Below are positions 53,643 through 61,044 of a stretch of 64,000 nucleotides of DNA, one piece after another. The position numbers and the translations under genes are program-made. Position 1 is the stretch's first letter. Each line of letters starts with the position of its first letter. The notes below the pieces were generated by a model. That model saw nothing but the letters and a program-made list of their open reading frames with translations, did no database searches and was not told the origin of the DNA. The DNA is taken from positions 1,364,001 to 1,428,000 of the forward strand of contig NZ_JQMO01000002.1 in the NCBI RefSeq assembly GCF_000744785.1, given 5' to 3'. This DNA is from Kitasatospora azatica KCTC 9699 (GTDB lineage Bacteria; Actinomycetota; Actinomycetes; Streptomycetales; Streptomycetaceae).

Positions 53643-54475
53643 CGGGCGGCCTCCGCAAGCGTGGTCCAGCGCCGCACGTGCGGCAGGTCGTCGTCCAGCC
53701 AGTAGGCATCGTCCTCGGTGACCACCAGCAGTTCCTCGAACTTGATACCCGTTTCGCGCAGGCCGATGTGCGGTTCGACCGCCCACAGGCCGGGGGTCGG
53801 CGCGTGCCGGGAGGAGCGGCCGTCGGCCCAGAGCGGGGAGCGGCCGTGCAGGCGCTCGCTGATCAGCTCTCGGCCCAGGGTCTGCAGGGTGCGCAGTCCG
53901 AAGCCGAATAGGTTGACGCCGGCCGGGGCCCGGCTGGTGTTGCGGGTCACCTGATGGCCGATCACCCGGCCCGGGTAGACCTGGTGGCGGTTGTCGTAGC
54001 CGTGCGCGGCGATCTGCGCGTCCACGGCGGCGTAGACCTCGTTCAGCGGCTTGCGGGCCTTGACCTCGCGCAGGATCAGCTCCCGGTAGACCTTGAGGTC
54101 CAGCGCCAGCCGGTCCCAGACGGCGTTCTCGCCGACCTTGCCGCCGTAGCCGATGTCGGCCGTGTAGCCGTCCACCACCGGCGCGCAGTCCAGCACGTAC
54201 GGCATGCCCTCCTCGAGCACCCGCTTGCCCGCGAAGAACTGCAGCGGGGTGTGGAAGTGCCGGAAGGCGGTGCGGTCGCCGAACCAGGCGAACGGCACGT
54301 GGAAGAAGTCGTCGACGCCCTCGGCCACCAGGCAGTGCCGCAGCTTGGCGGTGGCCTGTCGCTCGGTCACCCCCGGTTCGATCCAGGCCGCGACCTGTTC
54401 GGCGCAGTGGTAGGCGAGCTGTTGGACCTCGCGGAAGCGGCCGAGGTCCTGGGTGGAGTAGTCGAAGCCGGGCAT
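53639..54475 (-). CDS. M24 family (pita-bread) metallopeptidase-like protein
   Basis: This 278-residue protein has the aminopeptidase P/creatinase fold without the extra N-terminal domain. Metal ligands fit VLDCAPVVDGYTADIGYGG (two Asp), RVIGHQVTR (His), LWAVEPHIG (Glu) and IKFEELLVV (Glu). The set is complete enough for a di-metal enzyme. The substrate is not evident; in this operon it could act on a small amide or be a structural relative without peptidase activity. ATG 54475 lies four bases after the reductase stop. Confidence 0.8.
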   Translation of the reverse strand: MPGFDYSTQDLGRFREVQQLAYHCAEQVAAWIEPGVTERQATAKLRHCLVAEGVDDFFHVPFAWFGDRTAFRHFHTPLQFFAGKRVLEEGMPYVLDCAPVVDGYTADIGYGGKVGENAVWDRLALDLKVYRELILREVKARKPLNEVYAAVDAQIAAHGYDNRHQVYPGRVIGHQVTRNTSRAPAGVNLFGFGLRTLQTLGRELISERLHGRSPLWADGRSSRHAPTPGLWAVEPHIGLRETGIKFEELLVVTEDDAYWLDDDLPHVRRWTTLAEAAR

Positions 54476-54479
54476 CTGT

Positions 54480-55667
54480 TCAGACCTCCAGGACCAGGGT
54501 TTCGCCCTCGGCCGCCCGGGAGACGCAGGGCAGCAGGGCGCCGTCCGCGCGTTCCTCGGCGGTGAGGCGGCGGTCGCGGTGCTCGGGGGTGCCGGCCAGC
54601 AGCTGGACCTTGCAGGTGCCGCAGAATCCCTGGTGGCAGGAGTACGGCAGGTCGGGCCTGGCCTCGCGCAGCACGTCGAGGGCGGAGCGGTCGGCCGGGA
54701 CCGGCAGGGTCTCGCCGTCGGCACCGAGCCGGATCGAGAACGGGCGGCCGTCCAGGATCGGGGCGGCGCCGAACCGCTCGAAGTGCAGCGCGGTGGCGGG
54801 CGAGGCGTCGAACGCGCCCTGGACGGCGGCCAGCATGGGGGTCGGGCCGCAGCAGTAGACGGCGGTGCCGGGGGTGGCCCGGGCCAGCAGCTCCGCGCCG
54901 GTGGGGATCCGTCCGGTCAGCAGGGTGACCCTCCCCCGGCCTCCGGCCGGGGGGACTCCCATGGCTGCCAGCGCCGTCAGCTCCCTGGTGAAGGGCATCG
55001 CGGCGGCGGTGCGCCCGGCGTACACCAAGTGCCAGTCCAGTCCCCGGCGTTGGGCCTCTCGGGCGATCGGCAGCAGCGGAGTGACGCCGATGCCGCCGGC
55101 CAGCAGCAGGACGCTCGGCTCGCCGCAGAAGGCGAAGCCGTTGCGCGGCCGGCGGACCGTCAGCCGGGTGCCGACGTGCAGGTCGTCGTGGATCTCCACC
55201 GAGCCGCCGCCCCCGCCCTCGATCCGGCGCACCGCGATCCGGTAGCGGTGGCGGTCGGCCGGGTCGCCGCAGAGCGAGTAGTGGCGCTCCCGGCCCGAGG
55301 GCAGCAGCAGCCGCAGGTGGGCGCCGGGCTGCCAGGCGGGCAGCCGGTCCCCGGCCGGGTCGGCCAGCTGCAGCTCCACCACGTCCTCGGCGACCTGCCG
55401 GTGCGCGGCGACCACCAGGGCCAGCGGGGTGCGGCCGCGCGGTTCCGGCCTGCGGGGGTTGCGGCGCAGCAGCGGGCCGCCCATGACGGGGGTGTAGAGA
55501 TCGCTGAAGCGGGTCATGAACCGCATGAAGCGGTCCTGGTGGCCGCGACCGTAGAGGTCCGGCGGCGGGCTCTCCAGGTCGTGCCGGCTGGTGCGGCCGA
55601 AGGCGGCGGTGGGCGCTGGTTCGGTGGCCTGGCCGCGCTTGTCGATCCGGGGGTTCGGGGGTGTCAT
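54480..55667 (-). CDS. Phthalate dioxygenase reductase/VanB-type flavin and 2Fe-2S oxidoreductase
   Basis: The 395-residue protein has an N-terminal extension, a flavin-binding barrel (RHYSLCGDPADRHRY, the RxYS type motif), a NAD(P)-binding domain (LLLAGGIGVTPLLPIARE, CCGPTPMLAAV) and a C-terminal plant-type 2Fe-2S domain (CHQGFCGTCKVQLLAG with a later Cys in LLPCVSR). Such single-chain reductases feed electrons to oxygenases. The upstream gene codes for a putative di-iron enzyme, 19 bp away, so it is the likely partner. It is the second gene of the operon. Confidence 0.88.
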   Translation of the reverse strand: MTPPNPRIDKRGQATEPAPTAAFGRTSRHDLESPPPDLYGRGHQDRFMRFMTRFSDLYTPVMGGPLLRRNPRRPEPRGRTPLALVVAAHRQVAEDVVELQLADPAGDRLPAWQPGAHLRLLLPSGRERHYSLCGDPADRHRYRIAVRRIEGGGGGSVEIHDDLHVGTRLTVRRPRNGFAFCGEPSVLLLAGGIGVTPLLPIAREAQRRGLDWHLVYAGRTAAAMPFTRELTALAAMGVPPAGGRGRVTLLTGRIPTGAELLARATPGTAVYCCGPTPMLAAVQGAFDASPATALHFERFGAAPILDGRPFSIRLGADGETLPVPADRSALDVLREARPDLPYSCHQGFCGTCKVQLLAGTPEHRDRRLTAEERADGALLPCVSRAAEGETLVLEV

Positions 55668-55686
55668 CGGGTGCGTCTCCGGCGGT

Positions 55687-56574
55687 TCAGTGGGCGCCGG
55701 CGGCGCGGGCGGCGGGCGAGCCGGCCAGGTAGCCGAGGGCCTGGGCGCTGGACCCCTCCTGGGTCGGGTGGTAGCCGCGCTTGAGGTAGCGCAGGCCCGA
55801 GCGGACCGACTGGACCGGGTCGGGCAGCATGCCGCGCTGGGCGACCTGCCAGGCCTGCTTCCAACTCGGCTGGATCCGCCCGTCCAGACTGGGGTCGGCC
55901 GCCAGCAGGAAGCGCACCCCGCGCACCCACAGGTGCACCAGCAGCGGGCCGGACACCATCATGCCGCGCACCCGGCGGAAGTACCCCGGGTCCAGGTGGA
56001 CCAGCAGGTCGAAGGCGACGCTGCGGTGCTCGACCTCCTCGGCGCCGTGCCAGCGCAGCAGGTCCAGCATCGTCGGGTCGGCCCCGGCCCGGTCCAGTGC
56101 GGGCGAGTTGAGCGCCCAGTTTCCCAGGAAGGCGGTGAAGTGCTCGATGGCCGCGACGAAGGCGACCCGCTCGATGATGTTCTCCCGCCGCCGACGCGGG
56201 CTCAGGCCGGGCTTGTCGCCCAGCACCCGCTGGAACAGCCAGGCGATCTGACGCACGTACGGGCGCGGGTCGAGCCCCTGGGCGAGCAGGTGGTCGAGCA
56301 CCTCCTGGTGCGCCTCGGCGTGGATCGACTCCTGGCCGATGAAGCCGAGCACCTCCTCGCGCAGCTGCTCGTCCCGGATCAGCGGCAGCGCCTGCTTGAA
56401 CAGCTCGACGAACCAGCGCTCGCCCTCGGGCAGCAGCAGGTGCAGGACGTTGATGGTGTGGGTGGCGAACGGCTCGTCCGGAATCCAGTGCAACGGCAGC
56501 CGACTCCAGTCGAACTTCACGTCGCGGGGCTCCAGCACGAGGTCGGCGTGCACCTCGGGGGCGGTTCTGGGCAT
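55687..56574 (-). CDS. PF10118-type 'metal-dependent hydrolase', probably a ferritin-like di-iron enzyme
   Basis: This 295-residue protein matches the family annotated only as predicted metal-dependent hydrolase (COG3687). It is mostly helical and shows four Glu/His elements expected of a di-iron four-helix bundle: EGERWFVELFK, GQESIHAEAHQEVLD, AAIEHFTAFLGNW and WHGAEEVEHRSVAFD. The repeated E-x-x-H spacing suggests an oxygenase rather than a hydrolase. The next gene encodes an NAD(P)H/2Fe-2S reductase, which supports this. ATG 56574 has AGGAGG at a good distance and is the first gene of the operon. Confidence 0.75.
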   Translation of the reverse strand: MPRTAPEVHADLVLEPRDVKFDWSRLPLHWIPDEPFATHTINVLHLLLPEGERWFVELFKQALPLIRDEQLREEVLGFIGQESIHAEAHQEVLDHLLAQGLDPRPYVRQIAWLFQRVLGDKPGLSPRRRRENIIERVAFVAAIEHFTAFLGNWALNSPALDRAGADPTMLDLLRWHGAEEVEHRSVAFDLLVHLDPGYFRRVRGMMVSGPLLVHLWVRGVRFLLAADPSLDGRIQPSWKQAWQVAQRGMLPDPVQSVRSGLRYLKRGYHPTQEGSSAQALGYLAGSPAARAAGAH

Positions 56575-56771
56575 GGGGAACCCTCCTGACCTGCGGGGGT
56601 GGCGGCAGCACTTCAAACTACTGGCGAGTACCCCTGGCCACAAGGGTTTGGACCGTTCTTATCGACAGCGAGTCTAATAGTCCTCCATCCGATGGCACTC
56701 CAGTCGCGAGCACCGCACGCCGCACCTAACGTGAACAAGCCGGTACTCTCCGGCACCGAAAGGAGAGAGCA

Positions 56772-57206
56772 GTGATCACAGCACGTGACATCATGCACAG
56801 CGGCGCCCAGTGCGTGGAAGGCGGCCAGAGCCTGATGGAGGCCGCGAAGATGATGCGGGACAAGGGCGTCGGCGCCCTCCCGATCTGCGGCCCCGACAAG
56901 AAGCTCAAGGGCATCATCACCGAGCGCGACATCATCACGCGATGTATCGCCGAGGGCAAGGACCCGGCCACGATGACCGCCATGGACCTGGCCGGTCACC
57001 TGCACTGCGTGCGCGCCGACGACGACATGGACGCGGTGCTCAAGAAGATGGAACAGCACCAGATCCGCCGGATGCCGGTGATCGACAACGAGAAGCTGGT
57101 CGGCATGATCACCGAGAAGGACCTCGCCATGGGCCACAAGATGGCCAAGGGCGTGACGGACCAGCAGATCATGCACTTCATGGACAGCATGTTCGTGAAG
57201 CACTGA
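56772..57206 (+). CDS. Two-CBS-domain protein
   Basis: The 144-residue protein is made of two CBS domains (about 1-60 and 75-135): MITARDIMHSGAQCVEGG, GVGALPICGPDKKLKGIITERD, and HLHCVRADDDMDAVLKKM, IRRMPVIDNEKLVGMITEKD. Such stand-alone pairs bind adenosine nucleotides and often regulate other enzymes. GTG 56772 is preceded by AAAGGAGAGAG. It is divergent from the di-iron operon with about 200 bp between. Confidence 0.88.
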   Translation: MITARDIMHSGAQCVEGGQSLMEAAKMMRDKGVGALPICGPDKKLKGIITERDIITRCIAEGKDPATMTAMDLAGHLHCVRADDDMDAVLKKMEQHQIRRMPVIDNEKLVGMITEKDLAMGHKMAKGVTDQQIMHFMDSMFVKH

Positions 57207-57250
57207 CGCACTGACGCGCCGATGCGCTGACACGCTGACACGCTGACGCG
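57207..57250 (+). repeat. Short GCTGACAC-type tandem repeats after the CBS gene
   Basis: Right after the stop, the unit GCTGACAC occurs in tandem with variants (GACGC, CTGACGCGCC), about five copies. The stop codon itself lies in a related unit. It is a small slippage-prone stretch. Confidence 0.55.
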
Positions 57251-57275
57251 CCACGGTCCGAACGCGGACCTGCGA

Positions 57276-57311
57276 GCGGGCCGGGACCCCTTCACCGGGA
57301 TCCCGGCCCGC
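57276..57311. terminator. Convergent terminator between CBS and GNAT genes
   Basis: A perfect 11-bp stem (57276-57286 with 57301-57311) with inner CCC/GGG pairing serves both the plus-strand CBS gene and the minus-strand GNAT gene. A smaller hairpin (57255-57270) precedes it. Confidence 0.75.
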
Positions 57312-57331
57312 CTGCCTGCGCCTGGTTCTCG

Positions 57332-58078
57332 TTACCCTTCGAGCGACATGTACAGGCGAGTGCCCTGGGGTCGGAAGCCCACGCGTTCGTAGACGCGGCG
57401 CGAACCCTCGCCCGAGTACTCCAGCCAGACCGACCGGGCCCCCAGGGCGAACATGGTCCCCGTCAGTGCGGCGGTGACCGCGGCGGCGATGCCCCGGCCG
57501 CGGAAGGCCGGGCGGGTGCCCACGCCGGCCAGCTCGGAGGTGCCCTCGGCGGGAGCCGAGCACAGCGCCCCACCCGCGCAACTGCCGTCGGGGGCCCGGA
57601 CGAAGCGGACCGCTCCGCCGCTCTCCTGGGTGCGGCGCAGCCGGGCCGCACCTTCCGGGGAGGAGGTGAACTCGCCGGCGAAGGCCTCGGCCAGGGCGGC
57701 GTCGATCGAGCTGTAGTCCCGCTCGGAGCACGGAGTTTCCACACCGGTGAACTGAGGCGTCGTCAGCGTCTGCGGGGTGCACACCAGGTACTCGTGCACC
57801 GCCTCGGTGGTGAAGCCCGCAGCGAGCAGTGCGGGCGCCACGGCGGGCGCCACCTCCGGCGCGAACTCGAGCCGGGGCTTGAGGCCTCGCTCGCGGAACG
57901 CCTCGATCAGGGCTGCGACGTCCTGGCCGGTCGGCTCGGCGCCGGGCAGCGGGGTGGCGTAGTTGATGTAGGGGCTGGTGGTGCTGGGGTCGAATCCCGC
58001 GACGAAGGGCCCGGTCTCGGTGACCAGGGGACGACGGCGGAGGTTGGCGACGGCAAAGCTCTGGACCTGGATGTCCAT
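57332..58078 (-). CDS. GNAT-family N-acetyltransferase, two-part
   Basis: The 248-residue protein has a degenerate N-terminal half (about 1-115) and an active-looking C-terminal GNAT domain with ELAGVGTRPAFRGRGIAAAV (the R-x-x-G-x-G/A acetyl-CoA loop) and a later RRVYERVGFRP. Double GNAT proteins of this form are common in actinomycetes. The substrate is unknown. I chose ATG 58078 because a TetR-like palindrome lies 31-44 bp upstream; a longer reading to 58144 would bury that site in coding sequence. A terminator lies downstream. Confidence 0.8.
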   Translation of the reverse strand: MDIQVQSFAVANLRRRPLVTETGPFVAGFDPSTTSPYINYATPLPGAEPTGQDVAALIEAFRERGLKPRLEFAPEVAPAVAPALLAAGFTTEAVHEYLVCTPQTLTTPQFTGVETPCSERDYSSIDAALAEAFAGEFTSSPEGAARLRRTQESGGAVRFVRAPDGSCAGGALCSAPAEGTSELAGVGTRPAFRGRGIAAAVTAALTGTMFALGARSVWLEYSGEGSRRVYERVGFRPQGTRLYMSLEG

Positions 58079-58108
58079 GGGTGATGTTGGCCTCACGTAG
58101 CTGACTTG

Positions 58109-58122
58109 CTCCGTAAACGGAG
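58109..58122. promoter_or_regulatory. TetR-type candidate operator CTCCGT-AA-ACGGAG
   Basis: A perfect 6-2-6 inverted repeat of the form often bound by TetR-family repressors lies just upstream of the GNAT start. It sits within the 341-bp divergent region 58079-58419, where no gene is seen. No TetR gene is nearby. Confidence 0.5.
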
Positions 58123-58388
58123 ATGGCGACGGTGCGTCAGGCACCGCATCGTGGGGCCGCCGTGAGAGAAGAGCGTGGCGCTGCTCGGATCCGCTTCTGC
58201 GGTGAGAACAGACCGATCAGTGCCGACGGCGGCCGCTGAAGGACGCCGAGACCATGGACTTCGTTCCTTTGCCATCTGCGCATGCGTGGTGCATAGCGCC
58301 GCCGATCCTGCCACGGCCGGCAGCAGGCGCGCAACGGGATTGTTCGTGGGTGCCGGGCAGGGACGACGGGGCCTCCGGAATGCGCAAG

Positions 58389-58406
58389 ACCCCAGTTTTC
58401 TGGGGT
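58389..58406. promoter_or_regulatory. Inverted repeat ACCCCAG-TTTT-CTGGGGT before the SnoaL/LuxR pair
   Basis: A perfect 7-4-7 inverted repeat ends 13 bp before the SnoaL-like start. A partial third copy (ACTGGGGC) lies at about 58432. It may be an operator, perhaps for the LuxR regulator encoded downstream. Confidence 0.4.
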
Positions 58407-58419
58407 ACCAGGAGGCTGG

Positions 58420-58881
58420 GTGGCGCCGAAGACTGGGGCCATGGACACCATTGAGCAGAACCGCATCGAAGAGAACCGAGAGATCGTGCGCGCCTTCATC
58501 GACGCGCTGTTCACCAAGGGCGACCTCACGGCGGTCGACGACTACCTGGCCGAGGACTTCCTCAACCACGATCCGCCGTTCGGCGCCGACACCACCCGCG
58601 AGGGGATGCGCCAGGCCGGCGCCCTGTTCCGCGGCGCCTTCCCCGACTGGCACGCCATGCCCGATCTCCTGATCGCGGAGAAGGACCTGGTCGCGGAACA
58701 CTTCAGCGCCACCGGTACCCAGCGCGGCGAGCTGCTGGGGGTGCCGCCCACCGGGCGCACCGTCACACTGCGCGGGATCAACATCTTCCGGGTCCGGGAC
58801 GGCCGCATCGTCGAACGCTGGGGCCGGCTCGACGAGCTGGGCTTCCTGCGCCAGCTCGGGCTCGCCCCGGAGCAGGAGTAG
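58420..58881 (+). CDS. SnoaL-like polyketide cyclase-family (ester cyclase) protein
   Basis: This 153-residue NTF2-like protein has the SnoaL-type pattern: EIVRAFIDALFTKGDLTAVDDYLAEDFLNHD, PFGADTTREGMRQAGALFRGAFPDWH and a late GINIFRVRDGRIVERWGRLDE. The conserved His/Asp residues of SnoaL-type ester cyclases are present in FLNHDPP and PDWHAMP. Stand-alone members mostly have unknown small-molecule roles. GTG 58420 has AGGAGG four bases upstream; ATG 58441 is an alternative. It is followed 4 bp later by a LuxR gene. Confidence 0.8.
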   Translation: MAPKTGAMDTIEQNRIEENREIVRAFIDALFTKGDLTAVDDYLAEDFLNHDPPFGADTTREGMRQAGALFRGAFPDWHAMPDLLIAEKDLVAEHFSATGTQRGELLGVPPTGRTVTLRGINIFRVRDGRIVERWGRLDELGFLRQLGLAPEQE

Positions 58882-58885
58882 CGTC

Positions 58886-59956
58886 GTGTCCGTGGCAGGT
58901 GCGGCAGTGGAACGCCGGCTCGCCGACATCGAGCAGCGGTGCCGGGGCGCACTGGATCCTGCCGCGCTGCGCACCGAGGCGCTGGGCCGGCTGCGGCGGG
59001 TGGTACCGGCCGACGCGGCGTTCTTCGCCACCGTCGACCCGGTGACCCTGCTGTTCACCTCGGCCGCCGCCGAGGACCCCCTGGGCCCGGCGACCGCGCT
59101 GTTCCTCGACAACGAGTTCGGGCGGACGGACGTCAACAAGTTCTCCGCACTCGCCCGGGCAGCGGATCCGGTCGCCTCGCTGGACCGGGCCGCCCGGGGA
59201 GAGCGGTCGGCCAGTGCCCGCTACCGGGAGATCATGGCCCCGCTCGGCCTCGGCGACGAGCTGCGCGCCGCGCTGGTCACCGGCCACCACTGCTGGGGCG
59301 TGCTGTGCCTGCACCGGGAGGACTCGTCCGCCGGCTTCACCGCCGAGGAGCTCGCTCTGGTACGGCGGATCGCCCCGCATCTGGCGGCCGGACTGCGCCG
59401 AGCGGTAACCGCCGCACCGCCTGCGGGCGCCGGCCCCCGCCCTGGCGGCGTGGGGCTGATCCTGCTCGACGCCGACCTGCGACTCGTCTCGATGAGCCCC
59501 GAAGCCGAGCAGTGGCTCGCCGACTTCCCCGACACGGACCGGTTCCCCGACACGGACCAAGGAACTGCCGACCAGCGAGGTGCCGACCCGCTCCCGGTCG
59601 CCGTTCACGCGGTGGCGGCCGGCCCGGTGCCGTCGACCGTCCGGATCCGCGGCCGCTCCGGGCAGTGGATCGCGCTGCACACCACCCGGCTGGACTCGCA
59701 GATCGGGGTGGTGGTGGAACCGGCCCGACCGGCGGAGCTCGGTGCCGTGCTGCTCAGCGCGCACGGGCTCACGCAGGCGCAGACCCGGGTCGCGGCCCTG
59801 GTCATCCGGGGACGCTCGACCCGTGAGCTGGTCGAGGAGCTCCACATCTCCGCCAATACCGTGCAGGAGCACCTGACCGCCGTCTTCGACAAGTTCGGCG
59901 TCCGCAGCCGGCGCGAACTCGTCGCCGCGGTGCTCGCAGACCTGGCCGGGTCCTGA
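58886..59956 (+). CDS. LuxR-family regulator with GAF-like domain
   Basis: The 356-residue protein has an N-terminal GAF-like sensory region (about 15-175, with ALVTGHHCWGVLCLHRED and EELALVRRIAPHLAAGLRRA) and a second sensor-like part. A C-terminal LuxR HTH (about 285-345) has LTQAQTRVAALVIRGRSTREL and ISANTVQEHLTAVFDKFGVRSRREL. There is no receiver domain. A short repeat (DFPDTDRFPDTD) lies in the middle. GTG 58886 follows AGGAG. It forms a pair with the SnoaL-like gene, whose product or ligand it may control. Confidence 0.85.
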   Translation: MSVAGAAVERRLADIEQRCRGALDPAALRTEALGRLRRVVPADAAFFATVDPVTLLFTSAAAEDPLGPATALFLDNEFGRTDVNKFSALARAADPVASLDRAARGERSASARYREIMAPLGLGDELRAALVTGHHCWGVLCLHREDSSAGFTAEELALVRRIAPHLAAGLRRAVTAAPPAGAGPRPGGVGLILLDADLRLVSMSPEAEQWLADFPDTDRFPDTDQGTADQRGADPLPVAVHAVAAGPVPSTVRIRGRSGQWIALHTTRLDSQIGVVVEPARPAELGAVLLSAHGLTQAQTRVAALVIRGRSTRELVEELHISANTVQEHLTAVFDKFGVRSRRELVAAVLADLAGS

Positions 59957-59959
59957 AGG

Positions 59960-60003
59960 CGGCTCGCCGGCGCCGGCCGCGCGCCGGTCCAACCGCCGAG
60001 CCG
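59960..60003. terminator. Possible convergent terminator between LuxR and IclR genes
   Basis: A 7-bp outer stem (CGGCTCG 59960-59966 with CGAGCCG 59997-60003) surrounds a very GC-rich segment that can form an inner hairpin. It lies between the two convergent stops at 59956 and 60032. Confidence 0.45.
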
Positions 60004-60031
60004 GGCGCCGCAGTCGATCGCCGGACGGGCT

Positions 60032-60811
60032 CTAGACCGCCATCGCCAGCATCAGCGGCGCTGCCCGCTCCGCCAGCAACTCGGCTGCCGCGCGCAGGCG
60101 GTGGGCGTTGTCGGCCGGGAGCGACATGGCCAGGCAGCCGACCGTGGAGCCGGCGGTCACCGGGACGGCGGCGCAGACCGTGCCGAGGGCGTACTCCTGG
60201 AGGTCGAGGACCGGGACGGTGGCGGGCTGGCGTTCGAGGCGGTGCATCAGCTGCTCGGCGTCGGTGATGGTGCGGGAGGTGAGGCGCGCGATCGGGTGGC
60301 GGGAGAGGTGGTCGAGGCGACCGTCGTGGTCGAGCTGGCTGAGCAGGCATTTGCCGATGGCACTGGCGTGCGCGGTGGCCTTGAAGTCGACCCATTCGTA
60401 GACGGCCGGCGCGTGCTCGCCGGCGGCCACCGCCTCGACCCGCAGTTCGCCGTCGTAGTAGCGGCTGAAGTAGACGGCGGCGCCGAGTTCGTCGCGGAGT
60501 TCGGCGAGTTTGTGCTCGAGCCGGATCCGGATCAGCTGCTCGCGGTTGGACTGGCCGAGCATCGCGAAGGTGCCGCCGAGGATCCAGCCTCCGTCGGCGA
60601 ACTGCAGGTACCCCTCGGTGCAGAGCAGTCCGACCAGCTCACGCACCACCGGCTCGGGTAGCGAGGTGTCGCGGACCAGGTCCGCGAGGGTCACGCCGTA
60701 CGGGTGGCGATCGGCTGCCTCCAGCAGGCGCAGCGCACGGCGCAGCGAGACGTGCGGGCCCGATTCCCCCTGGTCCAGCGTGACCTGACGACCCCGACCG
60801 TGTGCCGGCAT
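60032..60811 (-). CDS. allR: IclR-family regulator, probably AllR of the allantoin genes
   Basis: The 259-residue protein has an IclR winged helix (about 20-80, SLRRALRLLEAADRHPYGVTL) and the IclR effector domain (about 85-255) with ELRDELGAAVYFSRYYDGEL, HASAIGKCLLSQL and a late AVPVTAGSTVGCLAMSLP. The position next to allantoicase and allantoinase matches AllR of other streptomycetes, which represses allantoin use; this is inference from context. ATG 60811 has GGAAGGAG upstream. A 12-bp palindrome about 117 bp upstream is a candidate operator. Confidence 0.8.
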   Translation of the reverse strand: MPAHGRGRQVTLDQGESGPHVSLRRALRLLEAADRHPYGVTLADLVRDTSLPEPVVRELVGLLCTEGYLQFADGGWILGGTFAMLGQSNREQLIRIRLEHKLAELRDELGAAVYFSRYYDGELRVEAVAAGEHAPAVYEWVDFKATAHASAIGKCLLSQLDHDGRLDHLSRHPIARLTSRTITDAEQLMHRLERQPATVPVLDLQEYALGTVCAAVPVTAGSTVGCLAMSLPADNAHRLRAAAELLAERAAPLMLAMAV

Positions 60812-60927
60812 GGGCCTCTCCTTCCGCTGCGCTCGGAAACTCGCCACCACCGTTCAGAGTATCCGCCGAGGGGTCCTGCGACGCGTAGGTTGGCGGATAT
60901 TCGCGCCGCTGACGGGTATTGGCCGAG

Positions 60928-60939
60928 TGGCATATGCCA
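60928..60939. promoter_or_regulatory. Palindrome TGGCATATGCCA upstream of the IclR gene
   Basis: A perfect 12-bp palindrome lies between the katA terminator and the IclR start, about 117 bp before the start codon. It is a candidate operator or autoregulation site. Confidence 0.4.
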
Positions 60940-60965
60940 GTCGAGCGTGGACCGCCGGGAATGAC

Positions 60966-61005
60966 GATGAGCTCCTCCCCCACTGCCCGGGGGGAGGAGC
61001 TCATC
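60966..61005. terminator. Terminator of katA
   Basis: A perfect 15-bp stem (60966-60980 with 60991-61005) and a 10-base loop lie 40 bases downstream of the katA stop on the minus strand. It should isolate katA from the IclR gene. Confidence 0.85.
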
Positions 61006-61044
61006 TGAGGGTGGGTCAGAAAGCACTCAGAGCGTCAGGAGAGC

